Shown in pieces: positions 8,189 through 15,892 of a stretch of 64,000 nucleotides of DNA. Every line of letters starts with the position of its first letter. Position 1 is the stretch's first letter. The notes under the pieces are model-generated. The model had not been told where the DNA came from. It did no database searches and was given only the letters and a program-made list of their open reading frames with translations. Source of the DNA: Claveliimonas acetigenes (GTDB lineage: Bacteria; Bacillota; Clostridia; Lachnospirales; Lachnospiraceae); contig NZ_JAOQJU010000004.1 of NCBI RefSeq assembly GCF_025567385.1, forward strand, positions 109,977 through 173,976, given 5' to 3'. A program made the translations under genes and the position numbers.

Positions 8189-9683
8189 TATTAATTTGAT
8201 TTCGTATGACTGTTATCAACAAGCTACAGAAAAACAGTTGGCAGGACTGAAATGGAAGGAAAACAGGGTGTACTACATATCAGAGATTCATAATGAAAAG
8301 ATGCAGGATGAGATTTATGGGTATATCGATGATAGATGTAGACGTTTGTCATTATCAACAGTAGTAAATGATATTTACAGATTTGATCTGTTGAAAGAAT
8401 TTCTGAATGAGAAGTGTACAAGTTGTAGCAGCATCACTGATAAAAAATGGGAAGAACTGGAGAGAAGTTATAAAGCATTTTTATATAAAAAAGGATTGGC
8501 GCTGTATGTTAGAAGAAATAGACCGGATAGGCGGAATGTTGAGCAACAAAGTAGCGCTCAGATTTCTTTTCTGAAAATGTATTATGAGTATGTTGTGAAG
8601 TGTAAAACAGCAGATATTCCAGAAAATGAAAAAGATGTATGGGATATGAGAAAGTTGGATATTGTGCCAAGGAGTAATCCGATTCGTGGAAGATATAGAT
8701 TAGATTTTCGTGAGATCAGGCAGAAAGAATTTAAAGAGATAATAAAGAAAATATTGTATAGCCACTGCCAGACAAAAGCAATGGGTAGTATAAAAGGTGA
8801 ATTGCGTGGATTCCGTCGGTTTGCTAGTTTCATGTATGATCGATTCCCAGAAGTAAAGCACTTTACAGAAATTAGCAGGGATATGATAGAAGATTATCTG
8901 GTTTATATAAAAACGGATACCGGTCTTACATCAGTCAGTTACACGACAGAGCTGTCGGTTTTGGATAATCTGTTGGATGAAATAGGGCGTGAACTGGAAA
9001 TAGGAAATATATGCAACCTTTTTCTGTCCAGTGATTGCAGAGCATATGACAACGCTTTACCAGAAGCGTATTCAGATGCAGAAATCAGAAGATTTAATTG
9101 TGCATTAACAAAATTAAAGCCCCAGTTAGGCAGATGTTTAATAATACATCAGATGCTCGGTACAAGAATAGAGGATACGTTGACTTTGCGAAGGGATTGC
9201 TTATCTGAGAAATCTGGACATTATTTTATAACTATTATCCAGCAGAAAACAAGGAAATACAAAAGACCAGTTAGCGATCAGCTGGCAGAATTGATTAGAA
9301 AAGCAATAGAAGTTTCAGAAAAGGAGCATCCAGATTCAGAATATATTTTTCTGCAAGATAATGGAAAATTGTATACAGATTCAATGCTGAAATATCATGT
9401 AAATATCATGATTTATGAAAATGATATCAGGGATGATAATGGAAATTATTTTGAGTTTCGTACACATCGTTTTAGACATACTTTTGGAGTAAAACTTACA
9501 GAAATGAAATTAGATGATGATAGCATTGCAAGGCTGTTGGGGCATAAGGATACACGAACCATACCACATTATCGGCGGTTAAGAAACGAAGCATTAGCGG
9601 AGGATACAAAGGCTGTACGAGATGAAATGAATGAATTATTAGCACAATACAGGAGGGAAAAGGAAAATGCAGAAACACGATAA
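8175..9683 (+). CDS. Tyrosine recombinase 3 of the trio
   Basis: 502 residues. The catalytic residues are visible: LGTRIEDTLTLRRD (Arg), QQKTRKYKRPV (basic strand), FRTHRFRHTFGVKL (His and Arg) and LLGHKDTRTIPHYRRL (His and Tyr). The ATG is inside the end of recombinase 2, and the gene overlaps the DUF6262 gene by 17 bases. Three consecutive intact but different tyrosine recombinases are the hallmark of recombinase-in-trio (RIT) elements. Together with the DUF6262 gene the set also resembles Tn554. The division of labour between the three enzymes is not readable from sequence. Confidence 0.87.
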   Translation: MMKGNINLISYDCYQQATEKQLAGLKWKENRVYYISEIHNEKMQDEIYGYIDDRCRRLSLSTVVNDIYRFDLLKEFLNEKCTSCSSITDKKWEELERSYKAFLYKKGLALYVRRNRPDRRNVEQQSSAQISFLKMYYEYVVKCKTADIPENEKDVWDMRKLDIVPRSNPIRGRYRLDFREIRQKEFKEIIKKILYSHCQTKAMGSIKGELRGFRRFASFMYDRFPEVKHFTEISRDMIEDYLVYIKTDTGLTSVSYTTELSVLDNLLDEIGRELEIGNICNLFLSSDCRAYDNALPEAYSDAEIRRFNCALTKLKPQLGRCLIIHQMLGTRIEDTLTLRRDCLSEKSGHYFITIIQQKTRKYKRPVSDQLAELIRKAIEVSEKEHPDSEYIFLQDNGKLYTDSMLKYHVNIMIYENDIRDDNGNYFEFRTHRFRHTFGVKLTEMKLDDDSIARLLGHKDTRTIPHYRRLRNEALAEDTKAVRDEMNELLAQYRREKENAETR

Positions 9684-10074
9684 AATGGTAGCACTGGCAA
9701 AAGAAAAAAGTGCGGAAATGACGGAAACAGCAATAACAGCTATTGAAACAATGTATAGAAAAAATATAAAAATTTCAGTTGCTGAACTTACAAAACTAAC
9801 AGGACTTTCTAGAGGTTTTTTCTATAATAATCCGAATGTGAAACAGGTCATGATGGAATTGAAGGAAAAACAACAGGGAATGATATTGCGAAATCCTAAA
9901 AGTGATGCTATTGCAAAAGCACAGGAAGCACGGATTAAGAGTTTAGAACAGAAATTATCCGATAGTGTTCCGAAAAACGAATATGAAAGTCTTCAGAAAA
10001 AATATGAAGAATTACAGGTGAAATATAGTCAAATGAAAAAGGGAACACTGTTGAAGATGTACGACCAATTATAG
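9667..10074 (+). CDS. DUF6262 / TnpC-like accessory protein
   Basis: 135 residues, similar in size to Tn554 TnpC (~125). An HTH-like N-terminus (KISVAELTKLTGLSRGFFYNNPNVKQ) is followed by a coiled coil (RIKSLEQKLSDSVPKNEYESLQKKYEELQVKY). This domain order and the 17-base overlap with the last recombinase fit the DUF6262 proteins that accompany Tn554-type recombinases and are thought to influence efficiency or orientation of insertion. Role inferred from synteny. Confidence 0.8.
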   Translation: MQKHDKMVALAKEKSAEMTETAITAIETMYRKNIKISVAELTKLTGLSRGFFYNNPNVKQVMMELKEKQQGMILRNPKSDAIAKAQEARIKSLEQKLSDSVPKNEYESLQKKYEELQVKYSQMKKGTLLKMYDQL

Positions 10075-10094
10075 GAAGAAAAGGAGAATATTTT

Positions 10095-10475
10095 ATGCAG
10101 AACGAAATTTATGATGAGAAAAATGGACTTACTTATATGTTATGTGGTGATTATTATTTGCCAGAATTGGCACTTACAGATATCGAACCAACTTATGGGA
10201 AATATGGGATGCTTCGTAAAAGCTATTTACAGGAACACAGAAAGGCAAAATATCAAATATTGTTGTTACAAGGAAAACTTGTCGAGCATTTGAATCAGAT
10301 TGATGCAGAAGCAAGGGATAGAGAAGAACAATTAGTAAAACAGATGATGGAGAAAGAAGGAATTACAGAGGAATTAAAAAGGCAAGACAACATGGAATGG
10401 ACAAGGAGGATGAATACCCTTTGTCATGATGCAGAAGAGATGATTTTGACGGAAATGATATACACGAAAGGATAA
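10095..10475 (+). CDS. Small hypothetical protein of the recombinase operon
   Basis: 126 residues with an AAAGGAG site before the ATG. Contains the segment MLCGDYYLPEL and is otherwise charged and helical (RDREEQLVKQMMEKEGITEELKRQD). I recognise it only as the type of TnpV-like small protein often found behind clostridial transposon recombinases, and this is a loose resemblance. It is 20 bases after the DUF6262 gene and is the last gene before the 23-bp repeats. Confidence 0.6.
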   Translation: MQNEIYDEKNGLTYMLCGDYYLPELALTDIEPTYGKYGMLRKSYLQEHRKAKYQILLLQGKLVEHLNQIDAEARDREEQLVKQMMEKEGITEELKRQDNMEWTRRMNTLCHDAEEMILTEMIYTKG

Positions 10476-10484
10476 TGAACTGTA

Positions 10485-10580
10485 TTGGATAGCAAGAATT
10501 TTGCAGCCCGGATAGCAAAAAAGTGGAAGTCCGGATAGCAAAAAAATGGAAGTCCGGATGGCAAGATTCTTGCTGTCCGG
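10485..10580. repeat. Four tandem 23-bp repeats near the island's right end
   Basis: Units start at 10485, 10508, 10531 and 10554, each beginning (C/T)(C/T)GGAT(A/G)GCAA, and a final CCGG closes the array at 10580. Units 2 and 3 are almost identical, with a GCAAAAAA(G/A)TGGAAGT core. Units 1 and 4 carry GCAAGAATTTTGC and GCAAGATTCTTGC, which are themselves palindromic, so the array is symmetric: hairpin, plain, plain, hairpin. There are no spacers, so it is not a CRISPR. It sits about 470 bp from the cpaF junction and may be recombinase arm sites or an RNA-level regulator of the next gene. Confidence 0.8.
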
Positions 10581-10606
10581 AAAGATAAAAAAGGGAGGGA
10601 TTAAAA

Positions 10607-10903
10607 ATGTTGGTTAAGTACATAATAAAAGTGTTTTTATATTTAATTCTTGCAGTAATGACATTGATTCACTGGTTATTAAAAATTCCGATGATATTGG
10701 GAAATATTTTGCTTTACTTTTTATCAATTATATTTATTCTGACAGGTGTTTTGAGTTATGGATTTGCATTGGAATCTGCAAGAGAATGTGGTCGAATGAT
10801 AATAATTGGGATGGCATTTGGTGCAATACCAGATTTTGTCCCATTTTTGGGAAAAAGTTTAGAGACATTGGTTGCAAAACTGTTGAGTATGACAAATGAA
10901 TGA
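10607..10903 (+). CDS. Small hydrophobic membrane protein
   Basis: 98 residues, ATG preceded by GGGAGGG. Two to three membrane segments are evident (IKVFLYLILAVMTLIHWLL; ILLYFLSIIFILTGVLSYGF; then a weaker GMIIIGMAFG-type stretch). No catalytic motif. It is the last gene of the island before the cpaF remnant and lies directly behind the 23-bp repeats. Function unknown. Confidence 0.65.
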   Translation: MLVKYIIKVFLYLILAVMTLIHWLLKIPMILGNILLYFLSIIFILTGVLSYGFALESARECGRMIIIGMAFGAIPDFVPFLGKSLETLVAKLLSMTNE

Positions 10904-10916
10904 GAAAGTCGATATG

Positions 10917-10949
10917 AAAGAGGGCTGTGAAAGGCGCTCTTTTCTTTTT
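10917..10949 (+). terminator. Terminator after the small membrane protein gene
   Basis: A 9-bp stem with one mismatch, AAAGAGGGC/GCGCTCTTT, is followed by a T-rich run (TTTCTTTTT), 14 bases after the stop codon. Confidence 0.65.
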
Positions 10950-10979
10950 GCAACTGTGGAATGGCAAGATAATAACGTT

Positions 10980-11057
10980 ATATACAGTGTATATTAAGTA
11001 AAGCTATTGTATTTCTGCATGATGGGAACATAGGGAGTCCATATAAAGGCACTGTCT
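10980..11057. other. Right island boundary with palindrome (candidate attachment region)
   Basis: The homology to cpaF begins at about 11,055-11,058 (ACCGGACAC, encoding the TGH of a conserved Walker-side motif). About 65 bp to its left lies the 15-bp palindrome ATATACAGTGTATAT (10980-10994). The in-frame stop upstream of the cpaF remnant is at 11031-11033. The exact recombination core cannot be fixed without the left end or an uninterrupted relative. Confidence 0.45.
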
Positions 11058-11402
11058 ACCGGACACAAGGGAAGCTTAAGTACCGGGCATTCGGACAGCC
11101 CGGAGGATATGCTGCGCAGGCTGGAAACCATGGTGCTGATGGGAATGGAGATACCACTGGCAGCCATTCAGCGGCAGATTGCATCGGCGATAGACATTGT
11201 GATACATATCGGCAGACTTCGGGATAAGAGCAGAAAGGTGCTGCAGGTGGTGGAAGTTCTGGGATACCGGAACAAAAAGATTGAGACGCAGGTGCTGTAT
11301 GAATTCAGGGAAAATCCGGAGAAAAAGGAGAGGATAACCGGTGAATGGAAGCAGATTCATGACCTTATTCATAAAGCCAAATTATTTTCGGCAGGATATT
11401 AA
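11034..11402 (+). pseudogene. cpaF: cpaF/tadA Tad ATPase, 3' third only (interrupted gene)
   Basis: The open frame after the stop at 11031 encodes TGHKGSLSTGHSDSPEDMLRR, followed by LETMVLMGMEIPLAAIQRQI and DIVIHIGRLRDKSRKVLQVVEV. These are the conserved C-terminal motifs of CpaF/TadA, the secretion ATPase that powers Tad (type IVb) pilus assembly. The N-terminal domain, Walker A and most of the nucleotide-binding core are missing because unrelated island DNA lies directly upstream. There is no usable start before Met at 11109. The remnant overlaps tadB by 62 bases in the usual way, so the 3' end is original. The missing part may lie at the left end of the island, outside the window. Confidence 0.85.
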
Positions 11403-12114
11403 GAAGCGGGAATATCTGCTGACGGCAGTGCGGTGTATGGCACTTATGGGGCTGATTGCTTTTTTATATTATGATTCTTTCTGGGCAGTTCCGGCGCTTC
11501 TGCCAATAGGATTCGGGTATTTTCTTCAGTGGGAACAGGAATGCATGGAGAAGAAAAGAGTGGAATTTCAAAAGCAGTTCCAGGAAAGTATTCGGGCTTT
11601 ATCCGCATCTCTTGGTGCGGGCTATTCGGTGGAAAATGCAATGAAGGAAACGAAAAAAGAGCTGTCGGTTTTGTATCGTGATACAGAACCGATTCAGAGG
11701 GAATTTACCTATATGATCCGGCAGATACATCTGCATATTCCCATAGAACAGATTATAGAAGAGTGGGCAGAGCGTACCGGGCAGGAGGATGTATATAATT
11801 TTGCGGCGGTTTTTGCAGCGGCAAAAAGGAGCGGCGGCAATATGACAGGAATTATAAAGAATGCAATCCGGCAGATTGAGGATAAGCTGGCGGTGGCGGA
11901 AGAGATAGAGACGATTCTTGCAGCGAAAAAGTATGAATTTAAGGTTATGTCGGCAGTTCCTTTCGGGGTGATTGCTTATATGAAAGTCAGTTTTCCAGAA
12001 TTTATGGATGTTCTGTACGGCAGCAGTGTGGGAATTGGGGTGATGAGCGGATGTTTGGGCGTATATATCGCGGCATATTTGCTGGGACGAAAAATTATAA
12101 ATATCGAAGTATGA
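11341..12114 (+). CDS. tadB: TadB-like pilus platform protein (T2SS F domain)
   Basis: 257 residues from a GTG at 11341, or 251 from the ATG at 11359; an AGGAG site lies about 10 bases before the GTG. It is an inner-membrane platform protein of the Tad pilus. Two N-terminal hydrophobic segments (AVRCMALMGLIAFLYYDSFW; VPALLPIGFGYFL) are followed by the cytoplasmic GspF-type helical domain (FQESIRALSASLGAGYSVENAM, and AAAKRSGGNMTGIIKNAIRQIEDKL) and a C-terminal membrane pair. It overlaps the cpaF remnant and shares an ATGA stop/start with tadC, so the operon is otherwise compact. Its partner ATPase is broken in this genome state. Confidence 0.85.
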   Translation: MNGSRFMTLFIKPNYFRQDIKKREYLLTAVRCMALMGLIAFLYYDSFWAVPALLPIGFGYFLQWEQECMEKKRVEFQKQFQESIRALSASLGAGYSVENAMKETKKELSVLYRDTEPIQREFTYMIRQIHLHIPIEQIIEEWAERTGQEDVYNFAAVFAAAKRSGGNMTGIIKNAIRQIEDKLAVAEEIETILAAKKYEFKVMSAVPFGVIAYMKVSFPEFMDVLYGSSVGIGVMSGCLGVYIAAYLLGRKIINIEV

Positions 12115-13346
12115 TACTGGTGTTATGTGGAACGGTCTTTCTGTCGCTGTCGCTTTTATATATGGATGTCCGGGAGAGCAGAAAGGAAGCAGAGGTTATA
12201 AGGCGTAATACTTATGGGCAGGGAAGCAAGACAGAAGAAAGGGAAGTCACCGTCGGCGGCGAGAAGATGGAAGAACCATTGGAGATTACCGTTGGCGAGA
12301 GACAGTATACAAGTGAGGAAATCAAGAAGGTATTTGAACAAAATATTCGAAGGCTGGATCTGTTGATCCTGGGAGAGAATAAGAGTCTGGATGAAGTTCG
12401 TTCTGACCTTGAGCTGATAACGGAGATTCCGGATGAGCCTGTGGAAATTGTGTGGGAATTGGACCGGTACGATGTAATGAATATGCAGGGGAAACTGCAG
12501 GAGAAAAAAATAGCAGAAGAAGTATCGGAAAATCCGGATATAAAGCGGGATGGAATTCTGGTGCAGCTTAAGGCGTTTCTCAGGTATACGGAAGACGAGA
12601 CGAAGGAAGCTCTTTATGAAAGGGCAGTAAAAGTTTTTCCGCCCCGCTTAAGCGAAGAAGAAGAAAAAGTAGAAAAGATATTGGAGGAAATACAAAATGA
12701 AGAAAACAATAATTCGTCTAAAGAAACGATTGAATTGCCAAAGAAAGTGGAAGGTGAAAAAATTACATACCGCCGCCCGATAGATTTCAGGTGGTTCGGC
12801 GTATTGCTGCTGGGAATATTTGCGGCGGGATTGACAGGCTGTCTGATTCGCCAGGAAGAGAAAAAACAAGTAAAAAAGCGCAGGATACAGCTAATGCGGG
12901 ATTATCCGGAAATTATAAATAAACTGTGTCTGTTGCTTGGAGCTGGTATGACGATTAAAAATGCCTGGAAGAAGATAACGGATGATTATGAAAAAAAGAA
13001 AGCGAAAACCGGAGAGCGTTTTGCTTATGAAGAGATGCTTGTAGCGTGCCGGCAGATGAGAAGCGGTATGACGGAAGCGGAATGTTATGAGCAGTTCGGG
13101 AAGCGATGTGAGACTCCTGCTTATCTGAAGCTGGGGGCGCTGCTGTCGCAGAATCTCAGGAAAGGAACCAAGGGATTGTCTGAGATGCTGCAGATGGAGG
13201 CGGTTCACGCGTTTGAAGAAAGAAAAGCGTTGGCAAAAAGAGTGGGAGAAGAGGCAAGTACGAAACTTTTGCTGCCTATGTTTTTTATGTTGGGGATTGT
13301 TCTGGTTATAGTGATTGTTCCGGCATTTTTATCTATACAAATATAA
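12111..13346 (+). CDS. tadC: TadC-like pilus platform protein
   Basis: 411 residues from the ATG that overlaps the tadB stop (ATGA); the frame is open further upstream, but the coupled start is more likely. An N-terminal membrane segment (MILVLCGTVFLSLSLLYM) is followed by ~200 charged residues, more than is usual for TadC. A second membrane segment (FGVLLLGIFAAGLTGCL) then precedes a GspF-type domain (LCLLLGAGMTIKNAWKKITDD; QMRSGMTEAECYEQFG) and a final membrane helix (LPMFFMLGIVLVIVIVPAFL). Partner of TadB in the inner-membrane platform. Confidence 0.8.
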   Translation: MILVLCGTVFLSLSLLYMDVRESRKEAEVIRRNTYGQGSKTEEREVTVGGEKMEEPLEITVGERQYTSEEIKKVFEQNIRRLDLLILGENKSLDEVRSDLELITEIPDEPVEIVWELDRYDVMNMQGKLQEKKIAEEVSENPDIKRDGILVQLKAFLRYTEDETKEALYERAVKVFPPRLSEEEEKVEKILEEIQNEENNNSSKETIELPKKVEGEKITYRRPIDFRWFGVLLLGIFAAGLTGCLIRQEEKKQVKKRRIQLMRDYPEIINKLCLLLGAGMTIKNAWKKITDDYEKKKAKTGERFAYEEMLVACRQMRSGMTEAECYEQFGKRCETPAYLKLGALLSQNLRKGTKGLSEMLQMEAVHAFEERKALAKRVGEEASTKLLLPMFFMLGIVLVIVIVPAFLSIQI

Positions 13347-13371
13347 AAATTTCAACGAAGGAGGAAAGATT

Positions 13372-13572
13372 ATGTGGAGACTGAAACATGCATTTTTTAC
13401 AGTAAAAGAACGGTTGGAGATGAGTCTGCGGGATGAGAGTGGAATTGGAGTGGTAGAGGTTATTTTGATTTTGGTTGTGTTGATTGGATTGGTGATTATC
13501 TTTAAGTCACAATTAACCAGTCTGGTGGAGACCATTTTTCAGAAGATTACCAGCGAAAGTGCAGGAATTTAG
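13372..13572 (+). CDS. Flp1-like Tad pilin
   Basis: 66 residues, ATG with GAAGGAGG in front (13358-13365). A short basic leader (MWRLKHAFFTVKERLEMSL) is followed by DESGIGVVEVILILVVLIGL and a short polar tail. The Glu at +5 relative to the Gly and the long hydrophobic helix fit a class III/type IVb prepilin processed by the peptidase at 15880. Matches the Flp1-like pilins of clostridial Tad clusters in size and position, between tadC and the DUF5702 gene. Likely the major pilus subunit. Confidence 0.8.
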   Translation: MWRLKHAFFTVKERLEMSLRDESGIGVVEVILILVVLIGLVIIFKSQLTSLVETIFQKITSESAGI

Positions 13573-13574
13573 AA

Positions 13575-14963
13575 ATGCGGAAGGGGGAAGTAACAGCATT
13601 TTTAAGTTTGATATTTTTGTTGCTGATATCTTTCTCAGCGTCGATTATGGAGGCAGCTTCCATCCAGATGGCGAAAAATTACAGGCGTGCGGATATGAAC
13701 CGCGCGGTGGAATCTGTGTTTGCAGAGTATAGAAAAGAACTGTTGGAAGAATTCGATATTTTTGCATTTGATGCGGGATACGAGACGGGAGAATATGAAG
13801 AAAACAAGATCAAAGAGCGGCTTGAATTCTATGGAGCATCCGGTATGGAGCAGAAGATTTCGCGGATTCGGCTCTTGACAGATCAATCCGGACAGGAGTT
13901 CTATGAACAGGCAGTCCGGTATGTACAGCACAGATATGGTCTGGATTTTCTGGACAGGTATGCAGGCCTGCCGTCTGTCTGGGAAGAACAGGAAGAACAT
14001 GCGCGGGAGTATCAGGGAGAAGAATACGATGCAAGAGAAGAGCTGGAGCAGGGACTTCTGGAAAATGAAGGCGCGCTTCCCACTGAAAACAATCCTCTGC
14101 CAAACATGGAACTGTTAAGGAACCGTTCACTTCTGGATATTGTTATGCCCCGTGGAAAAGCGGTTTCTTCTAAACAGTTTTCTCTGAGTGAAATGGTATC
14201 AGAGAGGGAACGGCAGCAGGGGTATGGCAGTTTTGAAGATGTGGCCGAAGAAGGAACACAGTCGAAGCTTTTGTTCGGAGAATATCTTCTGGAGCATTTT
14301 TCTGTGGCAGTGGAAGAAACCGAGACGGCGGAGGATTCGATTGCAGAGGAAGATAAAGCTCTGGATTATGAGATGGAATATATTCTGGAAGGAAAGGGAA
14401 GCGATAGGGAGAATCTGGAAGCGGTGGCAAAAAAGCTGCTTCTCCTTCGCTTCGCCCCCAACTATGGGTGTATTTTGGGAAGCGCCGGAATGCGTGCGCA
14501 GGCAGAGTCGCTTGCATTGACATTGTGTACGGCGGCAGCGCTCCCTATGCTCACAGGGGCAGTGACGCAGGTTCTTCTGCTGGCATGGGCTTTTGGAGAA
14601 AGTATCATGGATCTTCGCTCTCTCCTGGGCGGCAGCAGGGTGGCACTTGTAAAGACAGAGGAAAACTGGCAGCTTCGTTTGACCGCTCTGCTTACTTTGG
14701 GGACGGAAGAGGATACAGGAGAAGGTGAGGATATGGCAGATGGTTTATCCTACAAGGAGTATCTTCGGATTCTTCTGTTTCTAAAGGAGAAGGAGAAGAT
14801 GACTATGCGGGCGCTGGATATGACAGAGTTATGCCTTCGGAGAGAAAAAGGGCTTACCTGGTTCCGGGCAGACTGTTGTGTATGCAAAATGGAACTGGAG
14901 AGCACTTGTAGTCTGAGAAGAGGGATTTCTTATCAGTTCCGAACTTATTATGGATATAAATAA
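13575..14963 (+). CDS. DUF5702-like Tad cluster protein
   Basis: 462 residues. It begins MRKGEVTAFLSLIFLLLISFSASIMEAASIQ, a pilin-like N-terminal membrane anchor, and continues with a large extracytoplasmic region rich in Glu/Arg. A hydrophobic segment lies at about 315-345 (LTLCTAAALPMLTGAVTQVLLLAWAFG). Position and N-terminus fit the DUF5702 proteins of clostridial Tad loci. It probably assembles with the TadE-like pseudopilins. The start lies 2 bases after the pilin stop without a good ribosome site, so translation is probably coupled. Confidence 0.65.
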   Translation: MRKGEVTAFLSLIFLLLISFSASIMEAASIQMAKNYRRADMNRAVESVFAEYRKELLEEFDIFAFDAGYETGEYEENKIKERLEFYGASGMEQKISRIRLLTDQSGQEFYEQAVRYVQHRYGLDFLDRYAGLPSVWEEQEEHAREYQGEEYDAREELEQGLLENEGALPTENNPLPNMELLRNRSLLDIVMPRGKAVSSKQFSLSEMVSERERQQGYGSFEDVAEEGTQSKLLFGEYLLEHFSVAVEETETAEDSIAEEDKALDYEMEYILEGKGSDRENLEAVAKKLLLLRFAPNYGCILGSAGMRAQAESLALTLCTAAALPMLTGAVTQVLLLAWAFGESIMDLRSLLGGSRVALVKTEENWQLRLTALLTLGTEEDTGEGEDMADGLSYKEYLRILLFLKEKEKMTMRALDMTELCLRREKGLTWFRADCCVCKMELESTCSLRRGISYQFRTYYGYK

Positions 14964-15119
14964 GAAGTGCATGGAGATGTCCTTATGGGGTTTCTCTAAT
15001 GGAAATAAAATATGACGAAAGGAGTTATCGCATGATCCTCACAAAGCAAATACCAACGAATAGTATCACATTAACCCAAAATCCTCTTAACGCCCAAAGG
15101 ACATCTCCATGCACTTCTT
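14962..15119. repeat. 23-bp perfect inverted repeat around the start of the TadE-like gene
   Basis: Left arm 14962-14984 (AAGAAGTGCATGGAGATG...) and right arm 15097-15119 are perfect reverse complements, separated by 112 bases. The arms flank the AAAGGAG site (15018-15024) and the likely ATG at 15032. The right arm is inside the coding sequence and encodes an atypical N-terminal segment. It could be an inserted palindromic element or a translational control structure. Confidence 0.75.
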
Positions 15120-15892
15120 TCCATGAAAAAAGGAAAAGCCGGTGGAATGGGAAGCTTTGCGCCAGCATTACGGTAGAAGCGTCACTGGCGGTTCCGGTTT
15201 TCTTTTTTGCTATATTGACGTTTTTCTATATGTTTGAGGTGATGGCGGTTCGGACAAGTATAAGGAGCGGAATGCATTATGCCGGAAAAGCGTCGGCAGA
15301 GAAAGCTTATTTGATTTCGGTGGTTACGCCGGGGCAGTTGGAACAGGATATTGTAGAAGCAGTGGGAAGAGAAAGACTGGAAAGAAGTATTGTGGTGGGA
15401 GGGAGTAGTGGGATTCACTGTGAAGGGTCAAGGATGTCTCTAAAAACGTCCATATTGGAAATAAAAGTTTCTTACCGGGTGGAGCTTCCTGTTCCGCTGG
15501 TAGTTGGCGTATCGGTTCCCATGGAAGAAAACATGCGTTTCAAAGGCTGGTCCGGATATGAAAGAAACGCATTTGGCGGAGAGAATGACGAAACAGTCTA
15601 TGTTACGGAGAACGGTGTGGTATATCACAGAAATTATCATTGTACCTATCTGGATCTTTCCATTCGCGGAGTAGCGGCTGAGAGTGTGGAGAATTTAAGA
15701 AATGAGAGCCAGGGAAAATATCATGCCTGTGAGAAATGTATGGGCGGCAGGATCCCGGCAAGTGTTTACATTACGGATTACGGGGATCGTTATCACAGTA
15801 CGCTCGCGTGCAGCGGATTAAAGCGGACGGTTTATGCAATTCCTCTGTCAGAGGCGGTAGGAAAGGGAGCGTGTTCAAAATGTGGGAAATAG
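15032..15892 (+). CDS. TadE-like pseudopilin with C-terminal Cys-rich module
   Basis: 286 residues from the ATG at 15032, chosen for AAAGGAG 7 bases upstream; an earlier ATG at 14999 lacks one. After ~45 unusual residues comes the TadE signature (LCASITVEASLAVPVFFFAIL), with a Glu at +5 of the helix. The ~100 C-terminal residues contain two similar Cys/His modules: HRNYHCTYLDLS ... HACEKCMGG and HSTLACSGLKR ... GACSKCGK. Both look like small metal- or disulphide-stabilised knuckles and are not normal for minor pilins. The gene overlaps the prepilin peptidase by 13 bases. Confidence 0.75.
   Translation: MILTKQIPTNSITLTQNPLNAQRTSPCTSFHEKRKSRWNGKLCASITVEASLAVPVFFFAILTFFYMFEVMAVRTSIRSGMHYAGKASAEKAYLISVVTPGQLEQDIVEAVGRERLERSIVVGGSSGIHCEGSRMSLKTSILEIKVSYRVELPVPLVVGVSVPMEENMRFKGWSGYERNAFGGENDETVYVTENGVVYHRNYHCTYLDLSIRGVAAESVENLRNESQGKYHACEKCMGGRIPASVYITDYGDRYHSTLACSGLKRTVYAIPLSEAVGKGACSKCGK

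Noticed and set aside
10485..10580. CRISPR array
   Set aside because: Repeats are directly abutting, with no spacers and no cas genes.
14188..14520. 110-residue alternative plus-strand frame inside the DUF5702-like gene
   Set aside because: Out-of-frame product of Trp/Arg/Lys-rich composition; the DUF5702 frame is complete and continuous.
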